From Pontibacter fetidus (lineage in GTDB: Bacteria > Bacteroidota > Bacteroidia > Cytophagales > Hymenobacteraceae): a stretch of DNA of 64,000 nt. Shown here piece after piece: positions 17,759 through 26,655 of this stretch. Location: the NCBI RefSeq assembly GCF_010119545.1, contig NZ_JAAEAA010000002.1:1-64000 (forward strand), written 5' to 3'. The first letter of the stretch is position 1. Each line of letters begins with the position of its first letter. The translations under genes and the position numbers were made by a program. Below the pieces are notes generated by a model that did not search any database, was not told the origin of the DNA, and saw only the letters and a list, made by a program, of their open reading frames with translations.

Positions 17759-18889
17759 TTATGCTTTTACTTTTATTACGTTTTTTATTTGTTCGGCACG
17801 CTGCTGCGCTTCTTCTATAGTTTGCCCCAGTACGGTGATGTGTCCCATTTTTCGCGCTGGTCTTGTATACTTTTTACCGTAAAGGTGTATGTAAACGCCT
17901 GGTACGGCCAGCGCTTCCTGCAGCCCTTCGTATTTCGCTTCGCCATCAAAGCCGGGCTCGCCCAGCAGGTTTAGCATGACGGCAGCGCTTTGTATTTCAG
18001 TAGAGCCCAATGGCAGGCTAAGTATAGCGCGCAGGTGCTGCTCGTATTGCGAGGTATAGTTTGCCTTTATCGTATGGTGCCCACTGTTGTGCGGACGCGG
18101 GGCTACTTCATTTACCAATATAAGCCCGTCTTTAGTAAGGAACATTTCAACGGCCAGTATACCAACCATATCAAACGCTTCAATAACGCGGGTGGCAATT
18201 TCTATGGCGTGGCGCTGTAGTTTGTAGGCTACATTGGCAGGTGCAAAAAGCGAATCAACCAGGTTATGCTCCGGGTGGAAACTCAGCTCTACAACCGGGA
18301 AAGCCGTTACTTCGCCGTTGGCATTGCGGGCAACTATAACCGAAATCTCTTTTTCAAAATCTACCAGCTTTTCCAGCACACTTGGCTCTTCAAAGGCCTT
18401 CCCGAAATCGGCTTCGCTTGTTAATCGGGTAACGCCTCTCCCATCATACCCTTCGCGGCGCAGCTTCTGAAACGCAGGCAAAAAGTCGATATTTTGTTCA
18501 AGCTCCGTTTTATCAGCTAAAATCTTGAAGTCTGATGTCGGGATGTTGTGCTTGCTGAAGAACTCTTTCTGTAGACCTTTATCCTGAATGGTGCGAACGG
18601 TTTTGGCATCCGGGTAAACTTTAACGCCTTCCTGCTCCAGTTTTTCCAGGGCATTGGCATTTACGTGTTCAATTTCTATAGTTAAAATATCGCACTGCTT
18701 ACCAAACTCATACACCGTATCGAAATCGCGGAAACTGCCTACAAAAAACTCGTTACAGATGTCCTTACAAGGTGCATTCTCGTCGGGGTCCAGCACTAAA
18801 GTGTAGATATTAAAATCGAGCCCGGCCTGCATCAGCATACGGCCCAGTTGTCCGCCGCCAAGTATACCAAGCTTTACTTCTCCTTTCAT
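17759..18889 (-). CDS. purK: N5-carboxyaminoimidazole ribonucleotide synthase
   Basis: An ATP-grasp enzyme that carboxylates AIR with bicarbonate and ATP to N5-CAIR. The start is placed at ATG 18889 (376 residues). The open frame extends to a TTG at 18919, but that codon sits inside a TATTTTTG -7 box, so it is probably not translated. The N-terminal block LGILGGGQLGRMLMQAG is at residues 7-23. The ATP-grasp core holds QKLRREGYDGRGV, and the C-terminal block has VNEVAPRPHNSGHHT with metal and carboxylate ligands. Translation is probably coupled with purE. Confidence 0.95.
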   Translation of the reverse strand: MKGEVKLGILGGGQLGRMLMQAGLDFNIYTLVLDPDENAPCKDICNEFFVGSFRDFDTVYEFGKQCDILTIEIEHVNANALEKLEQEGVKVYPDAKTVRTIQDKGLQKEFFSKHNIPTSDFKILADKTELEQNIDFLPAFQKLRREGYDGRGVTRLTSEADFGKAFEEPSVLEKLVDFEKEISVIVARNANGEVTAFPVVELSFHPEHNLVDSLFAPANVAYKLQRHAIEIATRVIEAFDMVGILAVEMFLTKDGLILVNEVAPRPHNSGHHTIKANYTSQYEQHLRAILSLPLGSTEIQSAAVMLNLLGEPGFDGEAKYEGLQEALAVPGVYIHLYGKKYTRPARKMGHITVLGQTIEEAQQRAEQIKNVIKVKA

Positions 18890-18916
18890 AGATGGGTTAT
18901 TTGGGTGATTGTTCCT

Positions 18917-18924
18917 CAAAAATA
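18917..18924 (-). promoter_or_regulatory. -7 element for purK-purE
   Basis: On the minus strand TATTTTTG fits TAnnTTTG; no TTG was found 19 bases upstream. The predicted start leaves about a 22-base leader to ATG 18889. Confidence 0.45.
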
Positions 18925-19050
18925 AGGATTATAGTTAAACCTACCTGCCCCAACTATAGTAATATGCAGCTACAACAAGATAGACTTTGAATTATATACG
19001 CAAAGCCTTATATTGATAGCTTAACTTTTTCTGAAACCGCACAACTTTTA

Positions 19051-19674
19051 ATGGAAATTATTCTTGCCACTTTTTCTGCTTTATTTTCTGTCGTAAACCC
19101 GTTCGGTGCCATGCCGGTCTTTCTTACGCTTACCCAGGACGATACACCCGTGCACCGAAACCAGCAGGCCCTGAAAGCTTGTCTGTACATGGTCGGTATT
19201 TTGGCCGTGTTTTTCCTGGCGGGGCAGTATGTGCTAAACTTTTTCGGCATCCGTATCCACGACCTGCGCATTGCCGGCGGACTGATGATTATGCGGGCTG
19301 GTTTTGAACTGTTGAGCCCGGGCGCCAGCAAAAAGAAAATATCCCCGGAAGTGGTAGAAGAAAGCCAGCATAAAGAAGATATTTCGTTTACACCACTGGC
19401 TATGCCAATGCTTTCCGGGCCTGGCGCCATAGCTGTAAGTATTGCCATGTATACTACTTCGTTATCTTACCTCGATATGGGCCTTATACTTGTATCTATA
19501 GTATTGCTGGCTATAGTTAGCTATATCATTCTGCGTTTCTCGCACCAGCTTACGCGCTTTATGGGCAAAGCAGGTTTGTCGGCACTTTCCCGCATCATGG
19601 GTTTTATTACGCTTTCAATCGGGGTTAACTTTATAGTTTCGGCTATCAATGCGCTGTTCTTTACGGGGCGGTAA
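19051..19674 (+). CDS. MarC-family membrane protein (first of a tandem pair)
   Basis: A 207-residue integral membrane protein with about six segments, of the MarC/NAAT family. Members are annotated as multiple antibiotic resistance or neutral amino acid transporter-like, but their true activity is poorly defined. The N-terminal VNPFGAMPVFLTLT and central FTPLAMPMLSGPGAIA blocks are the family's inverted-repeat signatures. A polar loop of about 25 residues (KKKISPEVVEES) separates the halves. It is closely similar to the next gene, roughly 70% identical by eye, and looks like a local duplication. Confidence 0.88.
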   Translation: MEIILATFSALFSVVNPFGAMPVFLTLTQDDTPVHRNQQALKACLYMVGILAVFFLAGQYVLNFFGIRIHDLRIAGGLMIMRAGFELLSPGASKKKISPEVVEESQHKEDISFTPLAMPMLSGPGAIAVSIAMYTTSLSYLDMGLILVSIVLLAIVSYIILRFSHQLTRFMGKAGLSALSRIMGFITLSIGVNFIVSAINALFFTGR

Positions 19675-19736
19675 GTATAGTTTAAACCTTAATTATTCAG
19701 CAACACAACCGTAACTATGGCGTAATGTCGGGGCTA

Positions 19737-19744
19737 TACTTTTG
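19737..19744 (+). promoter_or_regulatory. -7 element for the second marC-like gene
   Basis: TACTTTTG fits TAnnTTTG, 18 bases before ATG 19763. The upstream in-frame TTG at 19742 overlaps this box, which argues against it as a start. Confidence 0.5.
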
Positions 19745-19762
19745 TGCTATAAAAAGCACAAC

Positions 19763-20389
19763 ATGGATATCCTACTGGCCACATTTACGGCATTATTTAC
19801 GGTCGTAAATCCGTTTGGGGCAATGCCCGTATTTCTTACCCTCACCCACGACGACGCATCCTCAGACCAGAAACAACAAGCCCTGAGAGCCTGTATTTAC
19901 ATGGCCCTTATCCTGATTGTTTTCTTTCTAGCGGGGCAGTATGTGCTGGCTTTTTTCGGACTTCGGATACACGACCTGCGCATTGCCGGCGGACTGATGA
20001 TACTAAAAGCCGGGTTTGAGTTGCTATCCAGCAAAGCGCACCGGGGCAAAAAGGTCTCGAAAGGCGTCGTAAAAGAAAGCCTGCATAAAGAAGATATTTC
20101 GTTTACGCCACTGGCTATGCCTATGCTTTCGGGGCCCGGAGCCATTGCTGTGTGCATTGGCATGTACAAGCCTACTATGAACTATACAGAACTGGGCCTG
20201 ATTGTGCTGGCAATTTTACTGGTAGCTACTGTTAGTTGCCTCATCCTTATTTTTTCGCACAGCCTACTTCGTTTTTTGGGTAAAGCCGGTTTGTCTGCCC
20301 TGTCCCGGATAATGGGTTTTATTGTGCTGGCGCTGGGCGTTAACTTTATAGTTTCAGGTATACAGGCGCTATTCTTTACCGGAAGCTAA
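19763..20389 (+). CDS. MarC-family membrane protein (second of a tandem pair)
   Basis: A 208-residue paralogue of the gene just upstream with the same membrane layout and signature blocks (VNPFGAMPVFLTLT, FTPLAMPMLSGPGAIA, KAGLSALSRIMGFI). Identity is highest in membrane segments; the central polar loop and residues 30-40 diverge. ATG 19763 is chosen over the TTG at 19742 because it aligns with the neighbour's start and the TTG lies in the promoter. It appears to have its own promoter in the 88-base gap. Substrate unknown. Confidence 0.88.
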   Translation: MDILLATFTALFTVVNPFGAMPVFLTLTHDDASSDQKQQALRACIYMALILIVFFLAGQYVLAFFGLRIHDLRIAGGLMILKAGFELLSSKAHRGKKVSKGVVKESLHKEDISFTPLAMPMLSGPGAIAVCIGMYKPTMNYTELGLIVLAILLVATVSCLILIFSHSLLRFLGKAGLSALSRIMGFIVLALGVNFIVSGIQALFFTGS

Positions 20390-20514
20390 ACTATAAGTTC
20401 TCATCGCCGGCCAACTATAATTGTTATCTTTCAAAACCAAGTAGTACACTATCCGGTAAACACCTCCTATAGTTTGGTGATAACAATCACCTTCACACAA
20501 TCGGCAAATTAGCT

Positions 20515-20522
20515 TATCTTTG
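20515..20522 (+). promoter_or_regulatory. -7 element abutting hemE start (possible leaderless mRNA)
   Basis: TATCTTTG fits TAnnTTTG and ends 4 bases before the hemE ATG. The usual spacing puts the transcription start at or next to the ATG. Confidence 0.6.
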
Positions 20523-20526
20523 CGCT

Positions 20527-21555
20527 ATGCAATTGAAGAACGACCTGCTTTTAAGAGCTGCCAAAGGAGAACCTGTTGAGCGCACCCCGGTATGGCTGAT
20601 GCGCCAAGCCGGCAGAATTTTACCTGAATACAGAGCTGTACGCGAAAGCCTGAGCGGATTTAAGGAACTGGTAGAAACCCCGGAACTGGCCGCTGAAGTA
20701 ACTATACAACCTGTTGATATACTGGATGTAGATGCTGCTATTATCTTCTCGGATATTTTAGTGGTGCCTGAAGCAATGGGCTGCACCTACGAAATGGTAG
20801 AAAAGCGCGGACCTTGGTTCCCGAATACAATCCGCACGGAAGCAGACCTGAAAAAACTTAGAGTAGCCGACCCGCATGAGCATTTGCATTATGTACTGGA
20901 TGCTATTAAGGTTACTAAAAAAGCCCTGAACGGCCGTGTGCCACTAATCGGTTTTGCCGGAGCACCCTGGACTATATTGGCTTACATGGTTGAAGGCAGC
21001 GGTTCTAAAACATTCTCGCATGCGCGTGGCATGTTGTATACCAACCCACAGTTGGCGCACCAGTTGCTCCGCATGATAACCGATACAACTATAGCTTACT
21101 TGCAGGCGCAGGTGGAGGCCGGTGCAAACTTAATCCAGGTCTTCGATTCGTGGGCCGGTATACTTACTCCGGCGCATTACCGCGAGTTCTCCTTGCCATA
21201 CATTTCAGAGATTTGCAACGCTATCCGCAACGTACCGGTAACTGTATTTGCCAAAGGTGCTTTCTTTGCTTTAGAAGATTTCTCTAAACTGAACTGCGAA
21301 ACCATCGGTCTGGACTGGAACATGGAAATTGCAAAATCGAGAGCACAGGTTGGCCCGAACAAAACCCTGCAAGGTAACATGGACCCATGCCTGCTTTACA
21401 GCTCTTTCGAAACTATAGAAAAAGAGACCAAGAAAATGCTACAGGAATTCGGACCGCAGCGCCACATCGCCAACCTGGGCCACGGCGTGTACCCGGATAC
21501 CGACCCGGAAAAAGTAAAATGCTTCGTACAAACAGTGAAAGAGTATAGAAGTTAG
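20527..21555 (+). CDS. hemE: Uroporphyrinogen decarboxylase
   Basis: A cytosolic haem-pathway enzyme that decarboxylates the four acetate side chains of uroporphyrinogen III to give coproporphyrinogen III. The 342-residue length is normal. The first signature [12 protein letters not shown] is at residues 19-30 (substrate-binding arginines) and the second, [15 protein letters not shown], is in the middle. The C-terminus has GNMDP and [11 protein letters not shown]. Its product feeds haem synthesis, needed by the cytochrome oxidase genes at 54-64 kb. The start is the conserved one. Confidence 0.97.
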   Translation: MQLKNDLLLRAAKGEPVERTPVWLMRQAGRILPEYRAVRESLSGFKELVETPELAAEVTIQPVDILDVDAAIIFSDILVVPEAMGCTYEMVEKRGPWFPNTIRTEADLKKLRVADPHEHLHYVLDAIKVTKKALNGRVPLIGFAGAPWTILAYMVEGSGSKTFSHARGMLYTNPQLAHQLLRMITDTTIAYLQAQVEAGANLIQVFDSWAGILTPAHYREFSLPYISEICNAIRNVPVTVFAKGAFFALEDFSKLNCETIGLDWNMEIAKSRAQVGPNKTLQGNMDPCLLYSSFETIEKETKKMLQEFGPQRHIANLGHGVYPDTDPEKVKCFVQTVKEYRS

Positions 21556-21712
21556 AAAGTTTGGAAGTTAGAAGGTTAGAAAGTTTAGGAGTTTGATAAC
21601 TCAGGTATAATTTAAACTTTCTGATCATAAATAATAAAGGCCTGCAAAATTGCAGGCCTTTATTATTTATGATTCCATCACTTTCTAACTTCCAAACTTC
21701 CCAACTTTCTAA
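21551..21712. repeat. Inverted GTTAGAAAGTTTGG-type repeats flanking a terminator
   Basis: 21551-21590 holds repeats of a GTTAGAAAGTTT/GGAAGTTAGAA unit, and 21682-21712 holds the reverse complement of the same units. Together they enclose the 23-bp terminator stem, so the hemE-trkH junction is one large nested palindrome. The left copy begins within the last codons of hemE. Confidence 0.75.
21624..21673. terminator. Bidirectional terminator between hemE and the K+ transporter
   Basis: A perfect 23-bp stem (21624-21646 with 21651-21673) with a 4-base loop. The A-rich 5' and T-rich 3' arms allow termination on both strands, as expected between convergent genes. Confidence 0.92.
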
Positions 21713-21717
21713 CTATT

Positions 21718-23517
21718 TTATCCCACTGCCAGGTGCGTTTGAGGGTATTTGTAGTCTGCGGCTATAGTTCTGGTACTGAGTGCCAGGGCAAGTGTAAGCG
21801 TACCTACCCTACCAATATACATTGATAAGATCAGCACTGTTTTCCCCACATCTGAAAAGCCAGCAGTTATACCAGTGCTATAACCTACTGTAGCAAAAGC
21901 CGAAACCTGCTCTAGTGCCAGCCTTATAATATCAAATTTCGGGTCCGAAATAGTGAGAATGAACAGGAATAACATATTAAGCAGCGCAGCAAACACAAAA
22001 ACGGAAAAAGCCTTGTAGGCCACCGAATGCGGTATGGTCCGGTTACCGATTTCGAGGTATTTTTTATTGCGTATAGTTGCCGACACCGCCAGCAAAATAA
22101 CCACGAATGTTGTTGTTTTTATACCTCCACCTGTTGAGCCCGGCGATGCCCCGATAAACATCAGGAAAATGAACATCAACATGGTAGGCGTAGTAAGCAA
22201 CGAAATATCAACGGTATTAAAGCCGGCAGTTCGCGTAGAAACAGACTGGAAAAAGGAAGCCACGAGTGCTTCTCCGAAGCTTAAGGTAGAAAGCGTATTA
22301 AAATATTCCAGCAGAAAGAAACCGACAGTACCAATGGCGATCAGGGCTGCCGAAGTATAAATGGTTATTCGCGACATCAGTTTCCAGTTTTTCCAGGGTG
22401 CATCCATACGTGCGCGCATGGCTTTCGGCGACAGTACATCTAGGATGGTAGGGAAACCGATACCTCCGAAAATAATAAGGAAGGCGATAACGAGGTGCAT
22501 GATATAAGAGAACCGAACCGGCTCGGTATAAAGCCCTGCCGGGTAAAGCGAGAAACCTGCATTGCAAAAAGCCGACACCGCATGAAAAACCGAATAAAAG
22601 ATTTTACTTCCCAGGTTATCAAACTGCACGTTTGGGCCCCAGGTCATAAAAACAAGCAGCGCCCCTATCCCTTCGATCAGGAAAGTTAAGTATACCAGTT
22701 GTCGCAGCAACCCTTTAGAGGAGAAAAGCGATTCGCCTTCCAGCAGTTCGTGCATGGCCACATACTGTTTTATGCCTACACCCTGGCGCATCAGGGATGC
22801 AAAAAAAGTGGCAAACGTAACAATACCCAACCCGCCCAGCTGTATCAGCAGCAGCAACACCACCTGCCCCGAAAAAGTGAAGTAAGTGCCTGGGTCCACC
22901 ACCGAAAGCCCTGTAACGCACGATGCACTGGTAGCTACAAAAAGTGCGTCAATAAAGCGCATACCCTCGGGGGCATTGGTCATTTTCGGTAACATAAACA
23001 GGCCAGCTCCTGCAAATATCAGGAACAGGAAACTCATGATAAATGTGGTGGAAGGCTGTAAACGCAGGGCTTTAAGGTGTACCTTGGTTTCGAGGAGCTC
23101 GATAATAAGCAGCCCCAACATGTATAACGACACCAGTAGCCGGTAAAACTCTACCGAAAGGGGTATACCTATACTTTCGAAAACGTTATAAACTACCGGG
23201 ATATCTAATAAATATGTCCCTACCTGGTTGACCAGGATGATCAGCATCAGAATACCTTCAAACCAGGTACGTTTTAGGAATTTTATACGCTCGAAGGCAT
23301 ACAGGATGCGGAGGAAATAAATAAGCACGAAAACCGCAAGTATAGCATCGATGGCATAAAACAGGTAACGCAGTGTTACCGGGCTTTCTACCACGCCATG
23401 TGCATACACCAGCAGCACCACAGACAGTATGGTTAGCAAATAAGTGGTACGCCGCATAAGGGCGTAGGCCGTTAGCTTACTGCTGTATAGTGCCCTATTT
23501 AGTTGCTCGCTGTTCAT
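21718..23517 (-). CDS. K+ uptake transporter membrane subunit (TrkH/KtrB family)
   Basis: A potassium transporter of 599 residues in the inner membrane. The four pore-loop selectivity filters are visible in order: TSASCVTGL, VSAFCNAGFSL, VSTRTAGFN and VSAFATVGYSTG. The N-terminal 180 residues carry about four or five extra membrane segments before the conserved core, longer than KtrB. No TrkA/KtrA subunit is adjacent. The start overlaps the heptose kinase 3' end by 23 bases, making an operon aminotransferase - kinase - transporter. Confidence 0.92.
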   Translation of the reverse strand: MNSEQLNRALYSSKLTAYALMRRTTYLLTILSVVLLVYAHGVVESPVTLRYLFYAIDAILAVFVLIYFLRILYAFERIKFLKRTWFEGILMLIILVNQVGTYLLDIPVVYNVFESIGIPLSVEFYRLLVSLYMLGLLIIELLETKVHLKALRLQPSTTFIMSFLFLIFAGAGLFMLPKMTNAPEGMRFIDALFVATSASCVTGLSVVDPGTYFTFSGQVVLLLLIQLGGLGIVTFATFFASLMRQGVGIKQYVAMHELLEGESLFSSKGLLRQLVYLTFLIEGIGALLVFMTWGPNVQFDNLGSKIFYSVFHAVSAFCNAGFSLYPAGLYTEPVRFSYIMHLVIAFLIIFGGIGFPTILDVLSPKAMRARMDAPWKNWKLMSRITIYTSAALIAIGTVGFFLLEYFNTLSTLSFGEALVASFFQSVSTRTAGFNTVDISLLTTPTMLMFIFLMFIGASPGSTGGGIKTTTFVVILLAVSATIRNKKYLEIGNRTIPHSVAYKAFSVFVFAALLNMLFLFILTISDPKFDIIRLALEQVSAFATVGYSTGITAGFSDVGKTVLILSMYIGRVGTLTLALALSTRTIAADYKYPQTHLAVG

Positions 23518-24517
23518 ATAGCTCGAAAAGCCTTACCTGTTTTGCTTCGCTCAGTAACCGTTGTTTGTCTATGGGCACTACTCCTACCTGCTCGCAAACC
23601 AGTCCGCCGCCCAGGTTACTTAGCCCGGCCATAAACGGTATAGTGGTGCGCAGGGCCATACACAGGGCAGCTATACTTATTACTGTATCGCCCGCCCCGG
23701 ATACATCCGAAATGGAACGACGGTGAGCATCTATGTAAGTCTTTTCCTGTTTATCGGCAACAAAAACGCCACGTTCCGAAAGGGTTACCAGCACCTGTTG
23801 TACCTGTAGTAGTTTCTGCAGTTCGGCTACAGCTTCTTCAAAAGCGTGCAGGTTTTCGTCTGCAAATTCAACTTTAAGGCCTTCTTTCAGCTCTTTCAGG
23901 TTTGGTTTAAAAAGCGTGCTGCCTACATAACTCAGGAAGTTCTTTTTCTTGGGGTCGATGACCGTTGGAATGTTGCGCTCGTTGGCCAGCTGAATAAAAC
24001 GCCTGATGTTCGCCTCCGTGAAAACGCCTTTGTCATAATCTTCCAGAACTATCACATCAGCCCGTTCCAACAGTTTCAGGTAGCGTTCTTCCAGGTGGCG
24101 GTTATCGTAAGCTGTCAGCTCGGTTTCAATTTCAGCGTCTACGCGCAGCAGTTGTTGTGCTCCTGCAATAATGCGGTGTTTTATAGTTGTTACCCGCTCC
24201 GGACTTTGTACTATCCCTTCCGCAGAAAGACCTTTTTCCTCCAGCAGTCTCAGAAAATCTCCGCCGTCTTTATCATCGCCAACTACAGAGCAAAGCAACG
24301 GCGTAGCACCCAAAGCCTGAATGTTTAAGGCAACGTTGGCAGCTCCGCCCAGGCGCTTTTCGCGCTTCACCACATTAACTATAGGTACGGGTGCCTCCGG
24401 CGAAATGCGTGTAGATTTGCCCCATAAATAAGAGTCGATCATCACGTCGCCAACTATAAGCACAGTTAGCCCATTAAAGGCCGAAAAAATATCTTCTAAG
24501 CTATTAATTTGATTCAT
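23495..24517 (-). CDS. hldE: D-glycero-beta-D-manno-heptose-7-phosphate kinase (HldE kinase domain)
   Basis: A PfkB-type sugar kinase of 340 residues, matching the N-terminal kinase half of E. coli HldE (RfaE). It makes heptose 1,7-bisphosphate for ADP-heptose and LPS core. Substrate block GGAANVALN is at 57-65 and the anion hole/catalytic DVSGAGDTV is in the C-terminal third. The adenylyltransferase half is missing, so a separate gene must supply it. An open frame runs 51 codons further upstream, inside the aminotransferase gene. ATG 24517, overlapping that gene's TAA by one base (TAATG), is the natural start. hldD lies in the same window at 45.2 kb. Confidence 0.9.
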   Translation of the reverse strand: MNQINSLEDIFSAFNGLTVLIVGDVMIDSYLWGKSTRISPEAPVPIVNVVKREKRLGGAANVALNIQALGATPLLCSVVGDDKDGGDFLRLLEEKGLSAEGIVQSPERVTTIKHRIIAGAQQLLRVDAEIETELTAYDNRHLEERYLKLLERADVIVLEDYDKGVFTEANIRRFIQLANERNIPTVIDPKKKNFLSYVGSTLFKPNLKELKEGLKVEFADENLHAFEEAVAELQKLLQVQQVLVTLSERGVFVADKQEKTYIDAHRRSISDVSGAGDTVISIAALCMALRTTIPFMAGLSNLGGGLVCEQVGVVPIDKQRLLSEAKQVRLFELYEQRATK

Positions 24518-25731
24518 TACTGAAGTTTTGCCAGGCTGTTTTTGATGCGGCGCAGGGCCTCGGTCAGTTTTTCGTCGGAAGTGGCAAAGGAGAAACGTAC
24601 ACATTGCGGTGCACCAAAAGCTTCGCCGTTTACGATTGCCACAAATGCATCCGTCAGCAGGTAAATGCATAGGTCCAGCGCATTCTGGATGGTTTTGCCC
24701 TCGTAGCTCATGCCAAAATAATAGCTCACATCCGGGAAAATGTAAAAGGCACCTTCCGGCACATTGGTTTTAAAGCCCGGGATATCGTTCATCAGTTCCA
24801 GCACCAGGTTCCGACGACGCAAATAGGCCTCGCGCATTTCTACAGCACTTTCCTTACCGCCTTGTAAGGCAGCGAAAGCAGCTTTCTGTGCAATAGAACA
24901 GGTACCTGATGTGATCTGGCTCTGCATTTTTTCGCAGGCTGCAGCTATCGTTTTGTGGGCAGCAATGTAGCCAACGCGCCAGCCGGTCATGGCATAACCC
25001 TTCGAGAAACCATTTACCGTAATCACACGGTCTTTTATAAAATCGAAGCCTGCCATGCTGGCCTGCTCGCCTTCAAAGTTGATGTATTCGTAGATCTCAT
25101 CGGCAATAACATGCACCTGCGGGTATTTCTCCAGTACTTTGGCCAGTGCATATAGTTCGTCTTTGGTAAATACAGAGCCCGTCGGGTTGCATGGCGACGA
25201 ATACATGATGAGCTTGGTATTTGAGGTAATGGCAGCCTCCAGCTGTGCAGGCGTCACTTTAAAGTCGTTCTCCAGGCTGCCCATCACCTGCACCGGCGTA
25301 CCTTCGGCAAGCTTCACGATCTCCTCATACGACACCCAGTAAGGCGAGAAAATGATCACCTCATCGCCAGGGTTTACCAGGCACATCACCGCATTGGCTA
25401 TACTTTGCTTGGCCCCTGTTGAAACAACTATATTTTCAGGTTTATAATCGAGGTTGTTGTCGCGCTTAAATTTATCGGCAATAGCCTGGCGCAGCTCCGG
25501 GTAACCCGGCACCGGCGTGTAAAATGTAAAGCCGTCGTCAATGGCCTTTTTGGCGGCATCTTTTATGTATTGTGGTGTCTGGAAATCAGGTTCTCCAAAG
25601 CTCAGGTTAATTACATCGTGCCCCTGCGCAGCCAGTTCGCGGGCTTTTTTTGCCATAGCAATGGTCTGCGACTCAGACAAAGCAGTTATTCTGTCAGATA
25701 AAATGCTGCTCACTTCTTCTATATCCTGCAT
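24517..25731 (-). CDS. Class I pyridoxal-phosphate aminotransferase, aspartate aminotransferase type
   Basis: A 404-residue fold-type I aminotransferase, most like the Igamma aspartate aminotransferases (aspartate + 2-oxoglutarate to oxaloacetate + glutamate). The PLP lysine is Lys244 in GFSKGYAMTGWRVGY. NPTG is at 182-185 and the DEIYEYI block near 211. The C-terminal arginine for the substrate carboxylate is in CVRFSFA. It is the first gene of a three-gene minus operon. Exact amino acid range is not fixed by sequence; aromatic or prephenate activity is possible. Confidence 0.9.
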   Translation of the reverse strand: MQDIEEVSSILSDRITALSESQTIAMAKKARELAAQGHDVINLSFGEPDFQTPQYIKDAAKKAIDDGFTFYTPVPGYPELRQAIADKFKRDNNLDYKPENIVVSTGAKQSIANAVMCLVNPGDEVIIFSPYWVSYEEIVKLAEGTPVQVMGSLENDFKVTPAQLEAAITSNTKLIMYSSPCNPTGSVFTKDELYALAKVLEKYPQVHVIADEIYEYINFEGEQASMAGFDFIKDRVITVNGFSKGYAMTGWRVGYIAAHKTIAAACEKMQSQITSGTCSIAQKAAFAALQGGKESAVEMREAYLRRRNLVLELMNDIPGFKTNVPEGAFYIFPDVSYYFGMSYEGKTIQNALDLCIYLLTDAFVAIVNGEAFGAPQCVRFSFATSDEKLTEALRRIKNSLAKLQ

Positions 25732-25752
25732 GTGGTTTTCAATTTAAAGGCT

Positions 25753-25760
25753 CAAAGGTA
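25753..25760 (-). promoter_or_regulatory. -7 element for the aminotransferase operon
   Basis: TACCTTTG on the minus strand, 21 bases before ATG 25731. No TTG at the ideal spacing was found upstream. Confidence 0.5.
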
Positions 25761-26056
25761 CTTATTCTGTTACAGACTTTCCAGAAAGCCGGCCTGTAAA
25801 ACACAATTGCTACCCGTTTAAAAGTAAGTTGGTGAAATGAAGTGAAAGTATAAAGTTATCGGATATAAAATTTGAAGCTGATTTGGTCTGAATCAGGATT
25901 GACTCTTTTAAGAAGGATCAGGTGGAAGTAGGTGTTTGCTACAGCTGAGCTTATAGTCTTATAGTTAGCGTGGTCCAACCACTCAGAGCTACGTTCACTA
26001 CTTTTGAACTCTCGTTTTCGGTAATTTAAGGCGGGGAGTTTTTACCTCACCCCAGT

Positions 26057-26087
26057 CCTCTCCTAAAAACAGGAGAGGGAGTTTTTT
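26057..26087 (+). repeat. Intergenic hairpin with T-run
   Basis: An 8-bp stem (26057-26064 with 26071-26078), loop AAAAAC, then a TTTTTT run at 26082-26087. It has terminator form on the plus strand, but no plus-strand gene lies upstream, so it is more likely a mobile-type intergenic repeat unit. Confidence 0.5.
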
Positions 26088-26134
26088 CTGCTGCTATAGT
26101 TGAAGCTATAACTTTATAGTTTCAGACCAAGATC

Positions 26135-26154
26135 GGACAGGTCGCGACCTGTCC
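26135..26154. repeat. Perfect 20-base intergenic palindrome
   Basis: Bases 26135-26154 equal their own reverse complement, with centre TCGCGA. It may form a cruciform, be a REP-like element or bind a protein. It is one of several unrelated palindromes in this gap. Confidence 0.7.
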
Positions 26155-26604
26155 CTACGGAACTATAACCACGATAAAAGTCAAAGCAAGAAGGTTCAAA
26201 ATGTAGAAATACAGTTACTATGAGAAAGATATCAGTCTTTGGGTTGAGCGCCTTGTAGATTTCTGGTGCCGTAAGGCATTTCGAGGAACGAGAAAAAGAA
26301 ATGTACACAGTGCGATGCCCGAAGACGGGGCCTCCCGGCCGTGAGGGTACCAAAGCTTGAGATGAAACTATAGGTTTGTAGAGCTCCCAGGAATGAAAGT
26401 AGTTTGAAAGGATAGCTTGGTTCCAGTTGCTACTATATCTAACTATAGGACACATAAGATTCCTCGGCTAGCGCTCGGAATGACAACTAATCAACTATAG
26501 CATTAGATGCTAGCAGAAGCTGCGCACATGTTCAGGTTATCATTAAACTATAAGCTGAAATAGATTTCTCACGTTGTTCGAAATGACAATAGACAAGCAA
26601 CAAA

Positions 26605-26634
26605 AAGGGGCTGCAACTATAGCTGCAGCCCCTT
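26605..26634 (-). terminator. Terminator after recR
   Basis: An 11-bp perfect stem (26605-26615 with 26624-26634) with an 8-base loop containing CTATAG, 22 bases past the recR stop. An A-run at 26602-26606 gives a U-tract on the minus strand. Confidence 0.85.
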
Positions 26635-26655
26635 AAAAGTCTTACAAATTAGACC

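Larger units (their letters stand above)
25732..26655. other. Long gene-poor intergenic region rich in palindromes
   Basis: 924 bases without a credible gene, the longest such stretch here. It holds an aminotransferase -7 element (25753-25760), a TCTGAATCAGGATT-type repeat (25885-25902), a hairpin with T-run (26057-26087), a perfect 20-base palindrome (26135-26154), a degenerate inverted repeat around 26459-26481, and the recR terminator. Five CTATAG copies fall between 26090 and 26623. A 113-codon minus frame at 26114-26455 reads across these repeats and is probably not a gene. Confidence 0.65.

Noticed and set aside
24518..24670. N-terminal extension of the heptose kinase
   Set aside because: It lies inside the aminotransferase gene and its Cys/Arg-rich sequence is unlike the family; TAATG at 24515-24519 is the natural start.
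26114..26455. 113-codon minus frame in the long gap
   Set aside because: It crosses several palindromic repeats, has no domain and no start context; it looks like repeat sequence read as protein.
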